The notes beneath the pieces are model-generated. The model was not told where the DNA came from, made no database searches, and saw nothing but the letters and a program-made list of their open reading frames with translations. Below, piece by piece: positions 30,710 to 41,557 of a stretch of DNA of 64,000 nucleotides (position 1 is its first letter; each line of letters begins with the position of its first letter). Both the position numbers and the translations under genes were made by a program. The stretch covers positions 67,678,840 to 67,742,839 of the forward strand of contig CM072519.1 in assembly GCA_036898135.1 (NCBI GenBank), written 5' to 3'. The DNA is from Oncomelania hupensis (lineage: Eukaryota; Mollusca; Gastropoda; Littorinimorpha; Pomatiopsidae).

Positions 30710-32815
30710 ATGGCTTCTGCTGAGGAATATGATACTCTGTTTAATTCATTTTTGACTCAAGCCCAGAAGTTAGGTTTTACTGACGAAAAGCTGCAGCAGT
30801 ACATTGAGCAGTGTTTTCAGAGACATGATAGGGCCAAAGAAAGAGAACAGGAAAAGGTTAAACAGGAACAAGATGCTAAAAGGGAGGGAAAACGATTGCA
30901 GTTAGAACAGGATGCTAAAAGATTAGAGCAGGAAAGGGAGGAAAAACGATTGCAGTTAGAACAGGATGCTAAAAGATTAGAGCAGGAAAGGGAGGAAAAA
31001 CGATTGCAGTTAGAACAGGAAAGGGAGGAAAAACGTTTAGACAGGGAAAGAGAAGAAAAAAGATTAGAACGGGAGGAAAGGAAATTGAAAATGGATTATC
31101 AGTTGGAACTGGATAAAGAAAGCCTTAAGCTAAAGGAAAAAGAACTTGAACTTCAGTTAAAACAGGTTGAGTTGCAGAGCGAGACCACTACCCCTAGGAC
31201 TCGGAGCACTAATCCGTCGTTTCCAAAGTTGCCCCAACTACCTGTTTTCAAAGAGGACAGGGATGACATTGATTCTTTTTTGTACCGGTTTGAGGCACAT
31301 GCTAAGGCTCTCAATTATGATAGCAGTAAATGGGTTGTTTACTTAACTGCATTGCTACAAGGCCCGGCTTTAGCTGTGTATCATTCTTTGTCTGCTACCG
31401 GTACAGTTTCATATGATGATCTTAAGCAAGAACTTCTTAAGAAATTTCAGTGCACTGCAGATGGATTCAGAGAAAAATTCAGATCAGTTAGGCCTGAGGT
31501 GGGGGAAAGTTTTGTAACTTTTTCAAAGCGTTTTTCTCACTTGTTGGAAAGATGGATCCAACTATCAGATTGTGAAAAGACTTTTGATGGACTATGGAAT
31601 CTGATTTTGTGTGAGCAGTTTATTGCTTCTGTTTCGAGAGATCTCGCCGTGTTTTTGAAAGAAAGAAATTTGACAAAATTCGCGGCTTTGATAGACAGTG
31701 CTGAAGCATTTCGCATGGCTCATCCGGAAAAGAAACTGGCGCGGAAGTCAGATGACTCAATTTTTGCATCCGCGTCGATTTCTCAGAATGTACCCACTCA
31801 GAATCAATTTCGTGGGACTGGTCAAAGATGGAATAATTTCCGGGGATCGGGATTTCGTGGCTCTCCGCGTGGAAACTACCAACCCGCAGGTCCTATTCCA
31901 AATAGGGATTTTGCACATCAGAAAATGAATACTCAACAGGGCGCTCAGAACAATCAGGTTCCTCGTGGACGTGGAAATACCTATTCTAGACCTGGTTCTC
32001 GTTTTTCAGGTAGTCCTCCTCTCAACAGAAGACAGAATAGACAGGGCATAGTTTGCTATTGTTGTGGGGGTGCAGGTCACATAGCTGCATGGTGTCCTTC
32101 TGCTTGTGGCAATGGATACCCAGAGACTCAGGATACTGAAAGTGGTTCGCAGAAATACCAGGACCCTCCAGTTAACACTCAGTCAGCTTTAGTCGCGGAA
32201 GTCATTTGCCCAGTTGGTGATGAAAACTGTGGTCAGCCCAAGCTAGTGTCAGGTACCGTAAATGGCCTCAAAGCAAGTGTGCTTAGAGACACAGGTGCTA
32301 CTATCTGTGGAGTTCGCAAGAGACTGGTTTCGCACGACCAGTACACTGGCAAAGAGGGTAAATGTCTGACATTCGGCGGAAACATTGAGGAATTTCCGTT
32401 GGCCAAAGTGCCTGTTGACACTCCGTTTTTCTCTGGCACTGTGTTGTGTTGTGTCATTGATCAACCAGTGGCCGATTTGATAGTAGGGAATTTACCAGGT
32501 GTGTCCGACCCTTTTTCGGGTGCTACCACACTCATCCAAGATCAAGGTCAAATTCCACCGGTTCCTTTAGATAAGATGCCGGCTCATTCAGACTCATTCA
32601 AACGGGTTACAGTTGATTTAGTAGAACCGATTTTTCCGCCGCCTGAGGAAGGTCACAGATGCATACTCAACATCATTGATATGGTAACACGTTACCCTGA
32701 CACTATTCAGCTCAAACACATTAAAAACAAGGTACTAGAATCTTGCAAACTAGCTCAGGAGTACATCAAAACAGTTGTAGCCAAAACCAGCCACTATCAT
32801 CAGTGTATTCCATAA
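30710..32815 (+). CDS. Element C Gag-protease with integrase stump, copy 1
   Basis: 701 residues from ATCATGGCTTC. Residues about 35-160 are a charged coiled coil with repeats of EEKRLQLEQDAKRLEQER. Then comes a capsid region (LPVFKEDRDDIDSFLYRF, LLQGPALAVYHSL) and a SCAN-like part (FREKFRSVRPEVGESFVTF, LCEQFIASVSRDLAVFLKE). A CCHC knuckle, CYCCGGAGHIAAWC, starts at residue 449. The protease has VLRDTGATICG with D527. The last about 80 residues match the integrase core around its first Asp (FKRVTVDLV, EEGHRCILNIIDMVTRYPD) and then run out. The integrase zinc domain, its other catalytic residues, RT and RNase H are absent, so the element depends on others. The same truncation in copy 2 shows it is a property of the element, not one decayed copy. 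Confidence 0.88.
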   Translation: MASAEEYDTLFNSFLTQAQKLGFTDEKLQQYIEQCFQRHDRAKEREQEKVKQEQDAKREGKRLQLEQDAKRLEQEREEKRLQLEQDAKRLEQEREEKRLQLEQEREEKRLDREREEKRLEREERKLKMDYQLELDKESLKLKEKELELQLKQVELQSETTTPRTRSTNPSFPKLPQLPVFKEDRDDIDSFLYRFEAHAKALNYDSSKWVVYLTALLQGPALAVYHSLSATGTVSYDDLKQELLKKFQCTADGFREKFRSVRPEVGESFVTFSKRFSHLLERWIQLSDCEKTFDGLWNLILCEQFIASVSRDLAVFLKERNLTKFAALIDSAEAFRMAHPEKKLARKSDDSIFASASISQNVPTQNQFRGTGQRWNNFRGSGFRGSPRGNYQPAGPIPNRDFAHQKMNTQQGAQNNQVPRGRGNTYSRPGSRFSGSPPLNRRQNRQGIVCYCCGGAGHIAAWCPSACGNGYPETQDTESGSQKYQDPPVNTQSALVAEVICPVGDENCGQPKLVSGTVNGLKASVLRDTGATICGVRKRLVSHDQYTGKEGKCLTFGGNIEEFPLAKVPVDTPFFSGTVLCCVIDQPVADLIVGNLPGVSDPFSGATTLIQDQGQIPPVPLDKMPAHSDSFKRVTVDLVEPIFPPPEEGHRCILNIIDMVTRYPDTIQLKHIKNKVLESCKLAQEYIKTVVAKTSHYHQCIP

Positions 32816-33166
32816 AATCTGTGGAAAATGAACATGCTTTGTGTATATTTCTGCTGTTGTATATTTAATACTGGAAATCTATTGGTGGTATTCTTGGTAT
32901 ACTGTAATATGATCTGTTATGAACCCTATTGATTTTTGTTTCGCTGTATCAAGGTAACATGCTTGGACTGGAACTACATATCTTGTATGTCTATTATGCT
33001 TTGGGTGATTGCTTAATACAATATGTTTATGTTTGAGATAAGTGCTAATGACCAGTTATCTCTTTTCGCTTGTTTGTACAGTTTAGGCGGACATAATTGT
33101 AGTAATTTTTTCTTTCTGATAAAATTCAGAAAACTCGGGCGTTTTCTTTTTGCAGGAAGGGGGTAT
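32816..33166 (+). other. 3' region and polypurine tract of element C, copy 1
   Basis: Non-coding sequence ending in GCAGGAAGGGGGTAT just before LTR 2. Identical to 44800-45150 by eye. Confidence 0.7.
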
Positions 33167-33356
33167 TGTCACGGACCGGTTTTATACTATTTCGGTCCGA
33201 TGACTTTTTGGTGTATTGTAGTCTATTCCTGTGTGAATACATAAATAATAGTTTTTTTTTATTGAAAACTGAATGCTGATTGGCTGAGCTAGTCATGTGA
33301 CGACTGGCCAATCACATTCAAACGTGAAGCAGTCTCTTCTGGTGTGTACCACGGTG

Positions 33357-33990
33357 TGTTACGTTGAAACGAACGAAAGTGTGTCTAAAGCGCGCACGAT
33401 AGATCTAATCGTTTCGTTTTGCAAAGTATTCAATAATGGAGTTTATTTACCTTTGATTTGAGTTTGCACTGTTGTTAGGAGAGGCTTTGTATAACGTTGA
33501 TAATTTGCGTTAGTCGATATTATTTGAGAATCTTCTGGATATGCGTGTTTACTCTTGATAGAATTTTCCCGATGGATATCGAAGGTCGTGAATGTTCCCG
33601 GAAGTAGAGAAAATGTGTATTGACGTAAGCCAGTGATGACGATCTTTAGTTCGATTGGTGGCAGTACGTCATTTCTACAGTATACCAAATTGTTCCAGAA
33701 AAGAGAGAGGTTATTTAATCGTGTGCCGAGATTGTTGTAGAGAGTAAAGTTGTTGATAGTGAAACTGAGAGTTGCTGTGAAAGTTGTTGAGTTGAATTGA
33801 GAATTGTATGCAGTTGTTGATGTGTGCTGAATAAAAGCGGAAAACTTCATACGTGGACTTTGTGACTTGTATGCTGATTGAGCAGGCTGTGTGAATAAAC
33901 GAATCTGAGTTACACCTTATCAGGACTTCAGCATCGGGGCTGAATCAAATACTGATAAAGAAAAACACCATCATCAAACTGAGTGTAACA
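33357..33990 (+). repeat. 5' LTR of element B
   Basis: TGTTACG...GTGTAACA, 634 bp, AATAAA at 33830-33835. It is followed by a candidate primer site TGGGGGTCAAGCCGCGAT about 3 bases on. Confidence 0.95.
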
Positions 33991-34176
33991 TTTTGGGGGT
34001 CAAGCCGCGATTCACGCCATAGCCAAGGGTTCAACTGCTACAACAAGCGAGTCAACGTTACGAGAGGCAGTCATCGAGGGTAGCCGCCAACGAGTTGCGT
34101 CGAGAGGGGCCAACATACTGGGACTACATCACCGATAGATTCGGGTTGACTGCAAGGGCGTGTAGTCGCTGAAGAG

Positions 34177-34500
34177 TTGCTTCGTGAGCGAACAACATAT
34201 CGGGACTACGTGGCTGCCGTAAGACTACGTCGAAGGACAGTCTCGGAGCTACATCGCCAGTGTTACAGAGAGCGGCGAGCGGACGTCGCGTCTACTTCAG
34301 CACAGGAGCGTGTACATCAACACCAGCGTGGTGCAGCGTCGCATACGACGAGGACAGCGGGGCCTGCGTCAACGAAGGCGACTAGTGACAAGCATCAGCG
34401 CTACTGCAGAAAGCGTGCTGTTCTAGAACAGTCTAGAAAGGTACAGCACAGTCAAGAACTTTCCAGAAAAAAAGAACTCTACAGTAAAGAACTTTCTTGA
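34177..34500 (+). other. Arg/Ser-rich open leader frame of element B
   Basis: A frame of about 107 codons starting at a TTG, with an equivalent in element A (20496-20861, 121 codons). It has no ATG start and no family resemblance. The two copies are recent relatives, so shared openness is weak evidence for coding. Direct repeats of AACTTTCCAGAAAA lie at its end, just before gag. Confidence 0.25.
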
Positions 34501-34524
34501 AAAGAACTTTCCAGAAGCATCAAG

Positions 34525-37500
34525 ATGGCTGACTTCTGGCAGAAAGGGGTTGAACTGAATCTAAAAGGCAAGCAGCTGACGGAGTACGTCAAGTCTCAGG
34601 AGAGAATACGAGAAAAAGAATTGGAAGAGAAGCGTCTAGAAAAAGAAATAGAACTAGAACAGAAGCGTCTAGAAGTAGAAGAGCAGCGTCGCCGTGAAGA
34701 AAGAGAATTAGAATTGAAGCGTCTGGAAATTGAACAGCAGCGGCAAGAAAGAGAAGAGCAGCGTAAAGAAAGAGAAGATGAGCGCAGGCGTGAGGAAAGA
34801 GAAGCTGATCGGCAGTTCCAACTAGAGTTGGCGCGCATCCAGCAACAGCAGCATGCGCCACAAGTTATCAGTGACAACACGGCTCCAAAATTGCCAGCTT
34901 TCGTCGACGGGAAGGACCAGATTGACAGTTATCTGGCGAGATTCGAAAGGTTCGCTGAAAGCTCTAACTGGCAACCTCAAGACTGGGCAATTCGACTGAG
35001 TGCACTTCTGACGGGGCAAGCGCTCGAAGTTTACACCAGACTGTCGAACGATGACGCCAAAAACTACGACGTCTTGAAAGAGGCCCTATTGCAGTGCTAC
35101 AACTTTACAGAGAAGGGCTACCGTAAACGCTTCCGTGAATGCCGGCCTAAGTCAGACGAGACGCCAAAGCAGTTTGTGGAGCGCCTGTCGTCATATCTAC
35201 ACAAGTGGGTGGAGTTATCAGGCGAAACGAAGTCTTACGACAGTCTCCATGACCTGATCGTGAAGGAACAATTTCTCAATGCCTGTCACAAGGACCTAGC
35301 GACCCACTTAGAAGAACAAAAGCTGCAGACGCTTAAAGATGTGACTGAGGCTGCTGAAAGATATCTTATCGCTCATGGGAAAACCCTGGGGCCACCCAGC
35401 GCAACGAAACATTTTCAGAAGACTGGAAACCATGGGAACCAGATCCAGGGAAGTCAGACGAGCCAGAGACAGACGGATTCCACGCCACCTTCCAGGGAAG
35501 GGCATTCAAGAGGCTGTTTCACCTGCAACGCTACAGACCACAGGGCGGCTAATTGTCCTCAAAACAAAAGTAGCGGACAGCGGAGCAGTACGGACAACGC
35601 AGCGGCGGGCAACCGGCAGAGGCGGTTCTCCAATCAACGGCAAACCAGTAGATCTGACCATCAAGTGTGCGGCGGGAGCGTCATTCTTCCGAGTGAGACC
35701 AAGCGCACAGCTACTCCTGCGGACGTGCAAGAGTGCATAACCGATGGCCAACTTCTCATTGCCAACGGAAAATCCATCCCCGTCGTCGCCAGCGCAGCTG
35801 TGACCGTCCAAAACATGCCTGTTTCAAAGGGACGCGTCGGAAATCATGAAGTGACTGTTTTAAGAGACTCTGGCTGTAGTGGGGTCATCGTCAGAGAAGA
35901 CCTAATCGCTAAAGAACAATTCACTGGCGATTCTAAATGGACACTCATGGCCGACAGCAAATGTGTGAAAGCGCCAGTTGCAAAAATTCATGTCAACACC
36001 CCTTTCTACATAGGCGAAGTCGAAGCGGTTTGCCTGAAGAAGCCGCTGTATGATTTGATGATCGGGAATATCGACGGCGCGAGACGACCCGACAACCCCG
36101 ATCCAGAGTGGAGTCCTGCCTCAACCCAACGCGTCGAAGTTGTGGAGGAGGATCCATTGCCGTTTCCCGATGGAGACCTTACAGAGCTGCTACGGGACAA
36201 TGTGGTTACTCCGGCTCAGCCCTGCCGACCAGAGATCGTCGGTGCTGTTACTACCAGGGCCCAGGCCAAGAGAGACAAGGTGTCTACGCCACTGAAGGTC
36301 GCCGACAACTCCAAAGCTGCCATCGTGGACAGAGATAAGCTGATCCAGCTCCAGGAAGCTGATAGTACTTTAAATAAGTACAGGAACCGCCAAGATCATG
36401 TGACCAAACGCAGTGGCACGGTCTATTTTGAGGTGAAGGCTAAGATCCTGTACCGAATTTTCCAGCACCCGAGGGTCAACGGAGGGAAACCACTACGTCA
36501 AGTCTTGGTACCCTTACCTCTAAGGCGCCAAGTGATGGAAGTAGCTCATGACTCTATCATGGGAGGTCACCTAGGCATCAGGAAGACGTCAGACAGAATC
36601 CAGGCAGTGTTCTACTGGCCAGGGCTTCATGCGGACGTCAGCCGTTTCTGCCGATCGTGTGACATTTGCCAGAAGACCATACCTCGAGGAAGGGTCCCGA
36701 AAGTACCTATGCAGAGGATGCCTTTGATCGACCGACCTTTCAAGAGGGTGGCCTTAGACCTAATCGGCGAAATAAGACCTCCGAGTGAAGAAGGTCATCG
36801 GTGGGTACTGACTTTAGTGGACTATGCGACTCGGTACCCAGAAGCAGTGCCACTGAAGAAGATTGACACTGAAACTGTAGCAGAGGCACTGGTGGACATG
36901 TTCAGTAGACTTGGAGTGCCTGAAGAGATTCTGACAGACCTCGGGACACAGTTCGTCTCTGACTGTATGAAGGAGGTCAACAGACTGCTGAGCATCCGGC
37001 ATTTGACTACGACACCCTACCATCCGATGTGCAACGGGCTCGTCGAAAAGTTCAATGCTACGCTGAAGTCCACCCTGAAGAAACTGTGCAGCGAGCAACC
37101 CAGACAATGGCATCGCTACATCAACGCCTTACTTTTCGCCTACAGAGAAGTACCGCAGGAGTCCACCGGCTTCTCTCCGTTCGAACTGCTGTACGGAAGA
37201 ACCATCAGAGGGCCGATGCACATCCTAAAAGAACTGTGGACGAAAGAAGTAGACACCCCAGAGGTGAAGAACAGCTACCAGTACGTGTTTGAGCTACGGG
37301 AGAAGCTGGAGCAGACTCTCGAGATAGCCAGAGAAAACCTGAAGAAGTCCCAAGACTGTGGAAAGCACTATTATGATCGTAGGGCTGTGAACAGGAAGTT
37401 TAAACCTGGCAACAAAGTGCTGGTGCTGCTACCTACTGATCACAATAAGTTGCTGATGCAGTGGAAAGGCCCGTACGAAGTGGAGACCGTGGTGGGGATC

Positions 37501-39078
37501 AACGACTACAAGGTGAAGGTCGGCCAGCATTCCAAGATATACCACGCCAACCTCCTCAAGCTGTACGTGGAAAGGCCATCAGAGACTGTGCATGTGGCAA
37601 CAGCAGCTGAGATCGACAACAGCTTTGATAGCGAGGAACTGTTGGAACTTGGAGACTTCCACAGCAAAGAAGGCATCGATGATGTTAAGCTAGGACCAAG
37701 CTTGACGGAAGGTCAAAAGATGGAGCTCAAGGATCTTATGGGCGAGTTTCCCCACAACTTCAGCGATGTCCCTGGCTCTACAACTTTGGTCGAACACGAA
37801 GTCCACCTCACTTCGACTATCCCTGTTCGGTCCAAGCCCTTCCCGATCCCCTTCAAGGCCCGTGAATCCTTGAAGAAAGACATCGATGAGATGCTGAAGA
37901 TGGGCATCATCAGGGAGTCCAGTTCCCCCTACGCGTCCCCTGTCGTGGTCGTGAAGAAGAAGGACGGCAGCAACAGAGTATGCATCGACTACAGGAAGGT
38001 TAATAAGATCACCGTCTTCGACCCTGAGCCGATGCCTACCGCAGCAGACCTCTTCCGCCAACTATCGGGGAGTAGAATCTTCTCAAAGATTGACCTCAGC
38101 AAGGGTTATTGGCAAGTCCCCGTGCGTCAACAGGACATACCAAAGACTGCTTTCATAACTCCTGATGGGACGTACGAGTGCCTAAGGATGCCCTTTGGCA
38201 TGGTCAACAGCGGAGCTACCCTGAAGAGAGGAATGAGGAAGATGCTCAAAGGGATGGACAACGTCGTGTGTTACTGGGACGACCTGCTAGTCCACACCCG
38301 CACCTGGGAAGAGCATCTGCAGACCTTGAGGGAGCTGTTTCACCGTCTAACAGAAGCTAACCTGACCGTGAGACCCAGTAAGTGCATTCTGGGGACTGAC
38401 AACGTCGACTTTATCGGCCATTCGCTGAAAGAAGGACAAAAGGGGCTTCTGCTAGAAAACGTCACCAAAATTCTGAACGCTCCACGTCCCCAAACAAAGA
38501 AGCAAGTACGATCTTTCCTGGGATTGGCTGGGTATTATAGGGAGTTCGTACCGAACTACTCAGCCATCACAGCACCTTTGTCGGACCTGGTGCGGAAAGG
38601 CTGTCCAAACCAAGTGCAGTGGGGACCGTCTCAGGAGAGGGCATACCAGACTGTGCGCGACCTCCTTTCGAAGGATCCGGTGCTACGACTGCCCGATACT
38701 TCCAAGGAATTCGTCTTAAGGACAGATGCAGCGGACGAAGGCATCGGCGCCATACTGATGCAAGAGCACGAAGGGAAACTATTTCCGGTCAGTTACGCCA
38801 GCAAGAAGCTGTCCAGGGCTGAGAAAAATTACTCGACCATGGAGAAAGAGTGCCTTGCCATCATATGGGGAATCCGGAAGTTCGAACTGTACCTTCAAGG
38901 AGTGAAGTTCGTGCTACAGACTGATCACAAGCCGCTAACTTACTTGAACTCTGCCAAGTTTGTGAACAGTCGCATCATGAGATGGGCTATGTACTTGCAG
39001 AACTTTAACATGCGAGTAGAATCTATCAAAGGATCAGACAATGTTGGTGCGGACTTCCTCAGCAGAGTGTGTGAGTAA
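34525..39078 (+). CDS. Element B Gag-protease-integrase-RT-RNase H polyprotein
   Basis: 1517 residues from CATCAAGATGG, one frame. A coiled coil spans about residues 15-115. A capsid region with a SCAN-like section follows (about 125-300). The CCHC knuckle is C331-C334-H339-C344. The protease has D448 in VLRDSGCSG. The integrase zinc domain is H675, H682, C712, C715, and its core D745, D805, E841 is a D,D-35-E. The RT comes next: SKIDLSKGYWQ (D1190), the PFGM block, and YWDD at 1250-1253. RNase H has D1401 in RTDAADEGIGA and a later TDHKPL. Integrase thus precedes RT, opposite to ordinary Ty3/gypsy and as in the Gmr1 group. YWDD in place of the usual Y(L/V/I/A)DD is unusual. No envelope gene is seen. 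All catalytic positions checked are present. Confidence 0.93.
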   Translation: MADFWQKGVELNLKGKQLTEYVKSQERIREKELEEKRLEKEIELEQKRLEVEEQRRREERELELKRLEIEQQRQEREEQRKEREDERRREEREADRQFQLELARIQQQQHAPQVISDNTAPKLPAFVDGKDQIDSYLARFERFAESSNWQPQDWAIRLSALLTGQALEVYTRLSNDDAKNYDVLKEALLQCYNFTEKGYRKRFRECRPKSDETPKQFVERLSSYLHKWVELSGETKSYDSLHDLIVKEQFLNACHKDLATHLEEQKLQTLKDVTEAAERYLIAHGKTLGPPSATKHFQKTGNHGNQIQGSQTSQRQTDSTPPSREGHSRGCFTCNATDHRAANCPQNKSSGQRSSTDNAAAGNRQRRFSNQRQTSRSDHQVCGGSVILPSETKRTATPADVQECITDGQLLIANGKSIPVVASAAVTVQNMPVSKGRVGNHEVTVLRDSGCSGVIVREDLIAKEQFTGDSKWTLMADSKCVKAPVAKIHVNTPFYIGEVEAVCLKKPLYDLMIGNIDGARRPDNPDPEWSPASTQRVEVVEEDPLPFPDGDLTELLRDNVVTPAQPCRPEIVGAVTTRAQAKRDKVSTPLKVADNSKAAIVDRDKLIQLQEADSTLNKYRNRQDHVTKRSGTVYFEVKAKILYRIFQHPRVNGGKPLRQVLVPLPLRRQVMEVAHDSIMGGHLGIRKTSDRIQAVFYWPGLHADVSRFCRSCDICQKTIPRGRVPKVPMQRMPLIDRPFKRVALDLIGEIRPPSEEGHRWVLTLVDYATRYPEAVPLKKIDTETVAEALVDMFSRLGVPEEILTDLGTQFVSDCMKEVNRLLSIRHLTTTPYHPMCNGLVEKFNATLKSTLKKLCSEQPRQWHRYINALLFAYREVPQESTGFSPFELLYGRTIRGPMHILKELWTKEVDTPEVKNSYQYVFELREKLEQTLEIARENLKKSQDCGKHYYDRRAVNRKFKPGNKVLVLLPTDHNKLLMQWKGPYEVETVVGINDYKVKVGQHSKIYHANLLKLYVERPSETVHVATAAEIDNSFDSEELLELGDFHSKEGIDDVKLGPSLTEGQKMELKDLMGEFPHNFSDVPGSTTLVEHEVHLTSTIPVRSKPFPIPFKARESLKKDIDEMLKMGIIRESSSPYASPVVVVKKKDGSNRVCIDYRKVNKITVFDPEPMPTAADLFRQLSGSRIFSKIDLSKGYWQVPVRQQDIPKTAFITPDGTYECLRMPFGMVNSGATLKRGMRKMLKGMDNVVCYWDDLLVHTRTWEEHLQTLRELFHRLTEANLTVRPSKCILGTDNVDFIGHSLKEGQKGLLLENVTKILNAPRPQTKKQVRSFLGLAGYYREFVPNYSAITAPLSDLVRKGCPNQVQWGPSQERAYQTVRDLLSKDPVLRLPDTSKEFVLRTDAADEGIGAILMQEHEGKLFPVSYASKKLSRAEKNYSTMEKECLAIIWGIRKFELYLQGVKFVLQTDHKPLTYLNSAKFVNSRIMRWAMYLQNFNMRVESIKGSDNVGADFLSRVCE

Positions 39079-39286
39079 AAAACATTGACCGTGTAGATAA
39101 ACTGTGAACATTGACAATATCCAGACAGATTTGAAGATGAAAACCATTGACTCTGTGTGAATGAGCTGAGAACATTGACAGTGTTCAGACAGTCTGAAAT
39201 AAGTTTTAATTCTGAACTTTGTTTGTGCATTACGTTTCAACGTTGTTGAAAGAAATTAGGTAAATTTCTTCTTGAGTGGGGGGTTA
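39079..39286 (+). other. 3' region of element B with direct repeats and polypurine tract
   Basis: Imperfect direct repeats on AACATTGAC...GTGAACATTGACA...TCCAGACAG, then AGTGGGGGGTTA before the 3' LTR. Element A has the same arrangement at 24190-24445. Confidence 0.7.
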
Positions 39287-39920
39287 TGTTACGTTGAAAC
39301 GAACGAAAGTGTGTCTAAAGCGCGCACGATAGATCTAATCGTTTCGTTTTGCAAAGTATTCAATAATGGAGTTTATTTACCTTTGATTTGAGTTTGCACT
39401 GTTGTTAGGAGAGGCTTTGTATAACGTTGATAATTTGCGTTAGTCGATATTATTTGAGAATCTTCTGGATATGCGTGTTTACTCTTGATAGAATTTTCCC
39501 GATGGATATCGAAGGTCGTGAATGTTCCCGGAAGTAGAGAAAATGTGTATTGACGTAAGCCAGTGATGACGATCTTTAGTTCGATTGGTGGCAGTACGTC
39601 ATTTCTACAGTATACCAAATTGTTCCAGAAAAGAGAGAGGTTATTTAATCGTGTGCCGAGATTGTTGTAGAGAGTAAAGTTGTTGATAGTGAAACTGAGA
39701 GTTGCTGTGAAAGTTGTTGAGTTGAATTGAGAATTGTATGCAGTTGTTGATGTGTGCTGAATAAAAGCGGAAAACTTCATACGTGGACTTTGTGACTTGT
39801 ATGCTGATTGAGCAGGCTGTGTGAATAAACGAATCTGAGTTACACCTTATCAGGACTTCAGCATCGGGGCTGAATCAAATACTGATAAAGAAAAACACCA
39901 TCATCAAACTGAGTGTAACA
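39287..39920 (+). repeat. 3' LTR of element B
   Basis: 634 bp, no difference from 33357-33990 found by eye. Confidence 0.95.
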
Positions 39921-41539
39921 CGGTGTGGTTGTGTTTGTACTTCTGGCAGCTGCGTCTGCAGGTATATATTTATTGTTTATCATTGAAATATTGTATTATG
40001 AACATAATAATAATTTAACCATGATTATATTCTACTTATTGTGGAATAAGAATTAATAATAGATAATTTTTGATATTAGTATGAAGGATGGATAAGGGGG
40101 GGTGATGGAGATGGTGGATCGTTGTATATTTTTGAGTAACGAATTGAAATTGGATTAGTATTTGATTTGAGGTTGAAACCTCAACTTGCAATGTATAGTA
40201 TTATATTTATTTTTGTGAATGAAAGTAATTAGCGGCAAGAATGTAATAATAAGTTGTTATAATTAGAGTTACAATTTTTTGCGTATGTGTGAACTGTGTT
40301 CTACACATATGAGATTTGAATTATATGTTGCTGGTCTGGTCCTGTCACAGAGAGAGAGAAAAGGTATATGTGGAAATACAGAGGAGTTTATGTATCAAGA
40401 TATTTAGTGGGGAAAACTTGTGTGTTTTCAGAAGTCTCCGGCTGAGGGGCCTCGAGGCAACGAGAAAGAAAGAAAGACGAGGAGGAAGAAGAAGAAGACG
40501 AAGAAGAAAGAAGAAGAGGAAACTACAAGAGAAGAGAAACAGAAGAGGAAGAGGAAGAAGAAGAAGGAAGGAGAAGAAGAAGAAGACGAAGACGAGAAGA
40601 AGAAGAAGGAGGAGAAGAAGAAGTAGACGAGAAGAAGAAGAAAAAGAAGAAGAAGAAGAAGAAGAAGAAGAAGAAGAAGAAGAAGAAGAAGAAGAAGAAG
40701 AAGAAGAAGAAGAAAACGAGAAGGAGAGTAAGCAGAGAAAGAAGTAGCCGAGGAGGAAGAAGGGTGGAAGCATAAAGAAGGAGCCAGAGAAGAAGCCAAA
40801 GAAGAAGACGAAGAAGAAGACGAGCAACCGCTACCACATCGGCAGCAGTAGCAACCGCTACCACATCCGCAGCAACCGCCACCACATCGGCAGCAGTAGC
40901 AGCCGCTACCACATCAGCAGCAGTAGCAACCATTGCTACCTCAGCAGCAGCAGCAACAGCGGCCACAACAGCAGCAGCGACAGCGACGATAGAGAGGGGA
41001 GAAAACCCAGGATAGATAGATAGAAAGGCCAAGGATAAGGAGAAGGAAGATAGTGTATAGATATAGACAGAGACAGAGGATTAAAAGGAAACAAAAGACA
41101 GACAGCGAATTCGGTCCTCCATGAGACTCTTGGTAACTCTCTCTGTCGACGGTGACCAGATCGATATTGGTTTATTGTGACTGGTGACAGTTGGATTTTC
41201 TGACTGAGAATTATTTGTGGGTTTGTGAGATCAGTGTACAATCTCCCGGATTATTTCCTTGGAACTTTATGTGTGTGATTTGTGAATGGTATATTTAATT
41301 CACGGATTATTTCTACAAAGTACGTGAGTACAAAACTATATATATATATATTTTCCTTATTATTGATTGGGTTGTATGTACTCGTATGAGCTGTGTTGAT
41401 TATTGTTTATTTTCTGGTAATAGAAAGGGGGTGTGACGACAAAAGAATTCTTGAGAGTTAGGGAGTGTGAGACGGGAGAACACGCAGAATATTCACGCAC
41501 GCATACACGCAATTCTTGATATAACCCCTTTCGTTACAG

Positions 41540-41557
41540 TGGTGACCCTGAAACCCG
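41540..41557 (+). promoter_or_regulatory. Primer-binding site of element C, copy 2
   Basis: TGGTGACCCTGAAACCCG, as in copy 1. Confidence 0.65.

Larger units (their letters stand above)
33357..39920 (+). mobile_element. Ty3/gypsy element B (Gmr1-like pol order), full length and young
   Basis: 6564 bp, LTRs of 634 bp each, duplication CGGTG (33352-33356 and 39921-39925). The two LTRs show no difference by eye and the polyprotein ORF has no stop or frameshift, so insertion was recent. Nested in LTR 2 of element C and antisense to the receptor gene. Confidence 0.95.
33167..41538 (+). repeat. LTR 2 of element C, split by element B
   Basis: The left piece is 33167-33356 and the right piece 39926-41538, 1803 bp together. 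CGGTG is duplicated around element B. The right piece shares its variants with LTR 3 and not with LTR 1. Confidence 0.9.
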
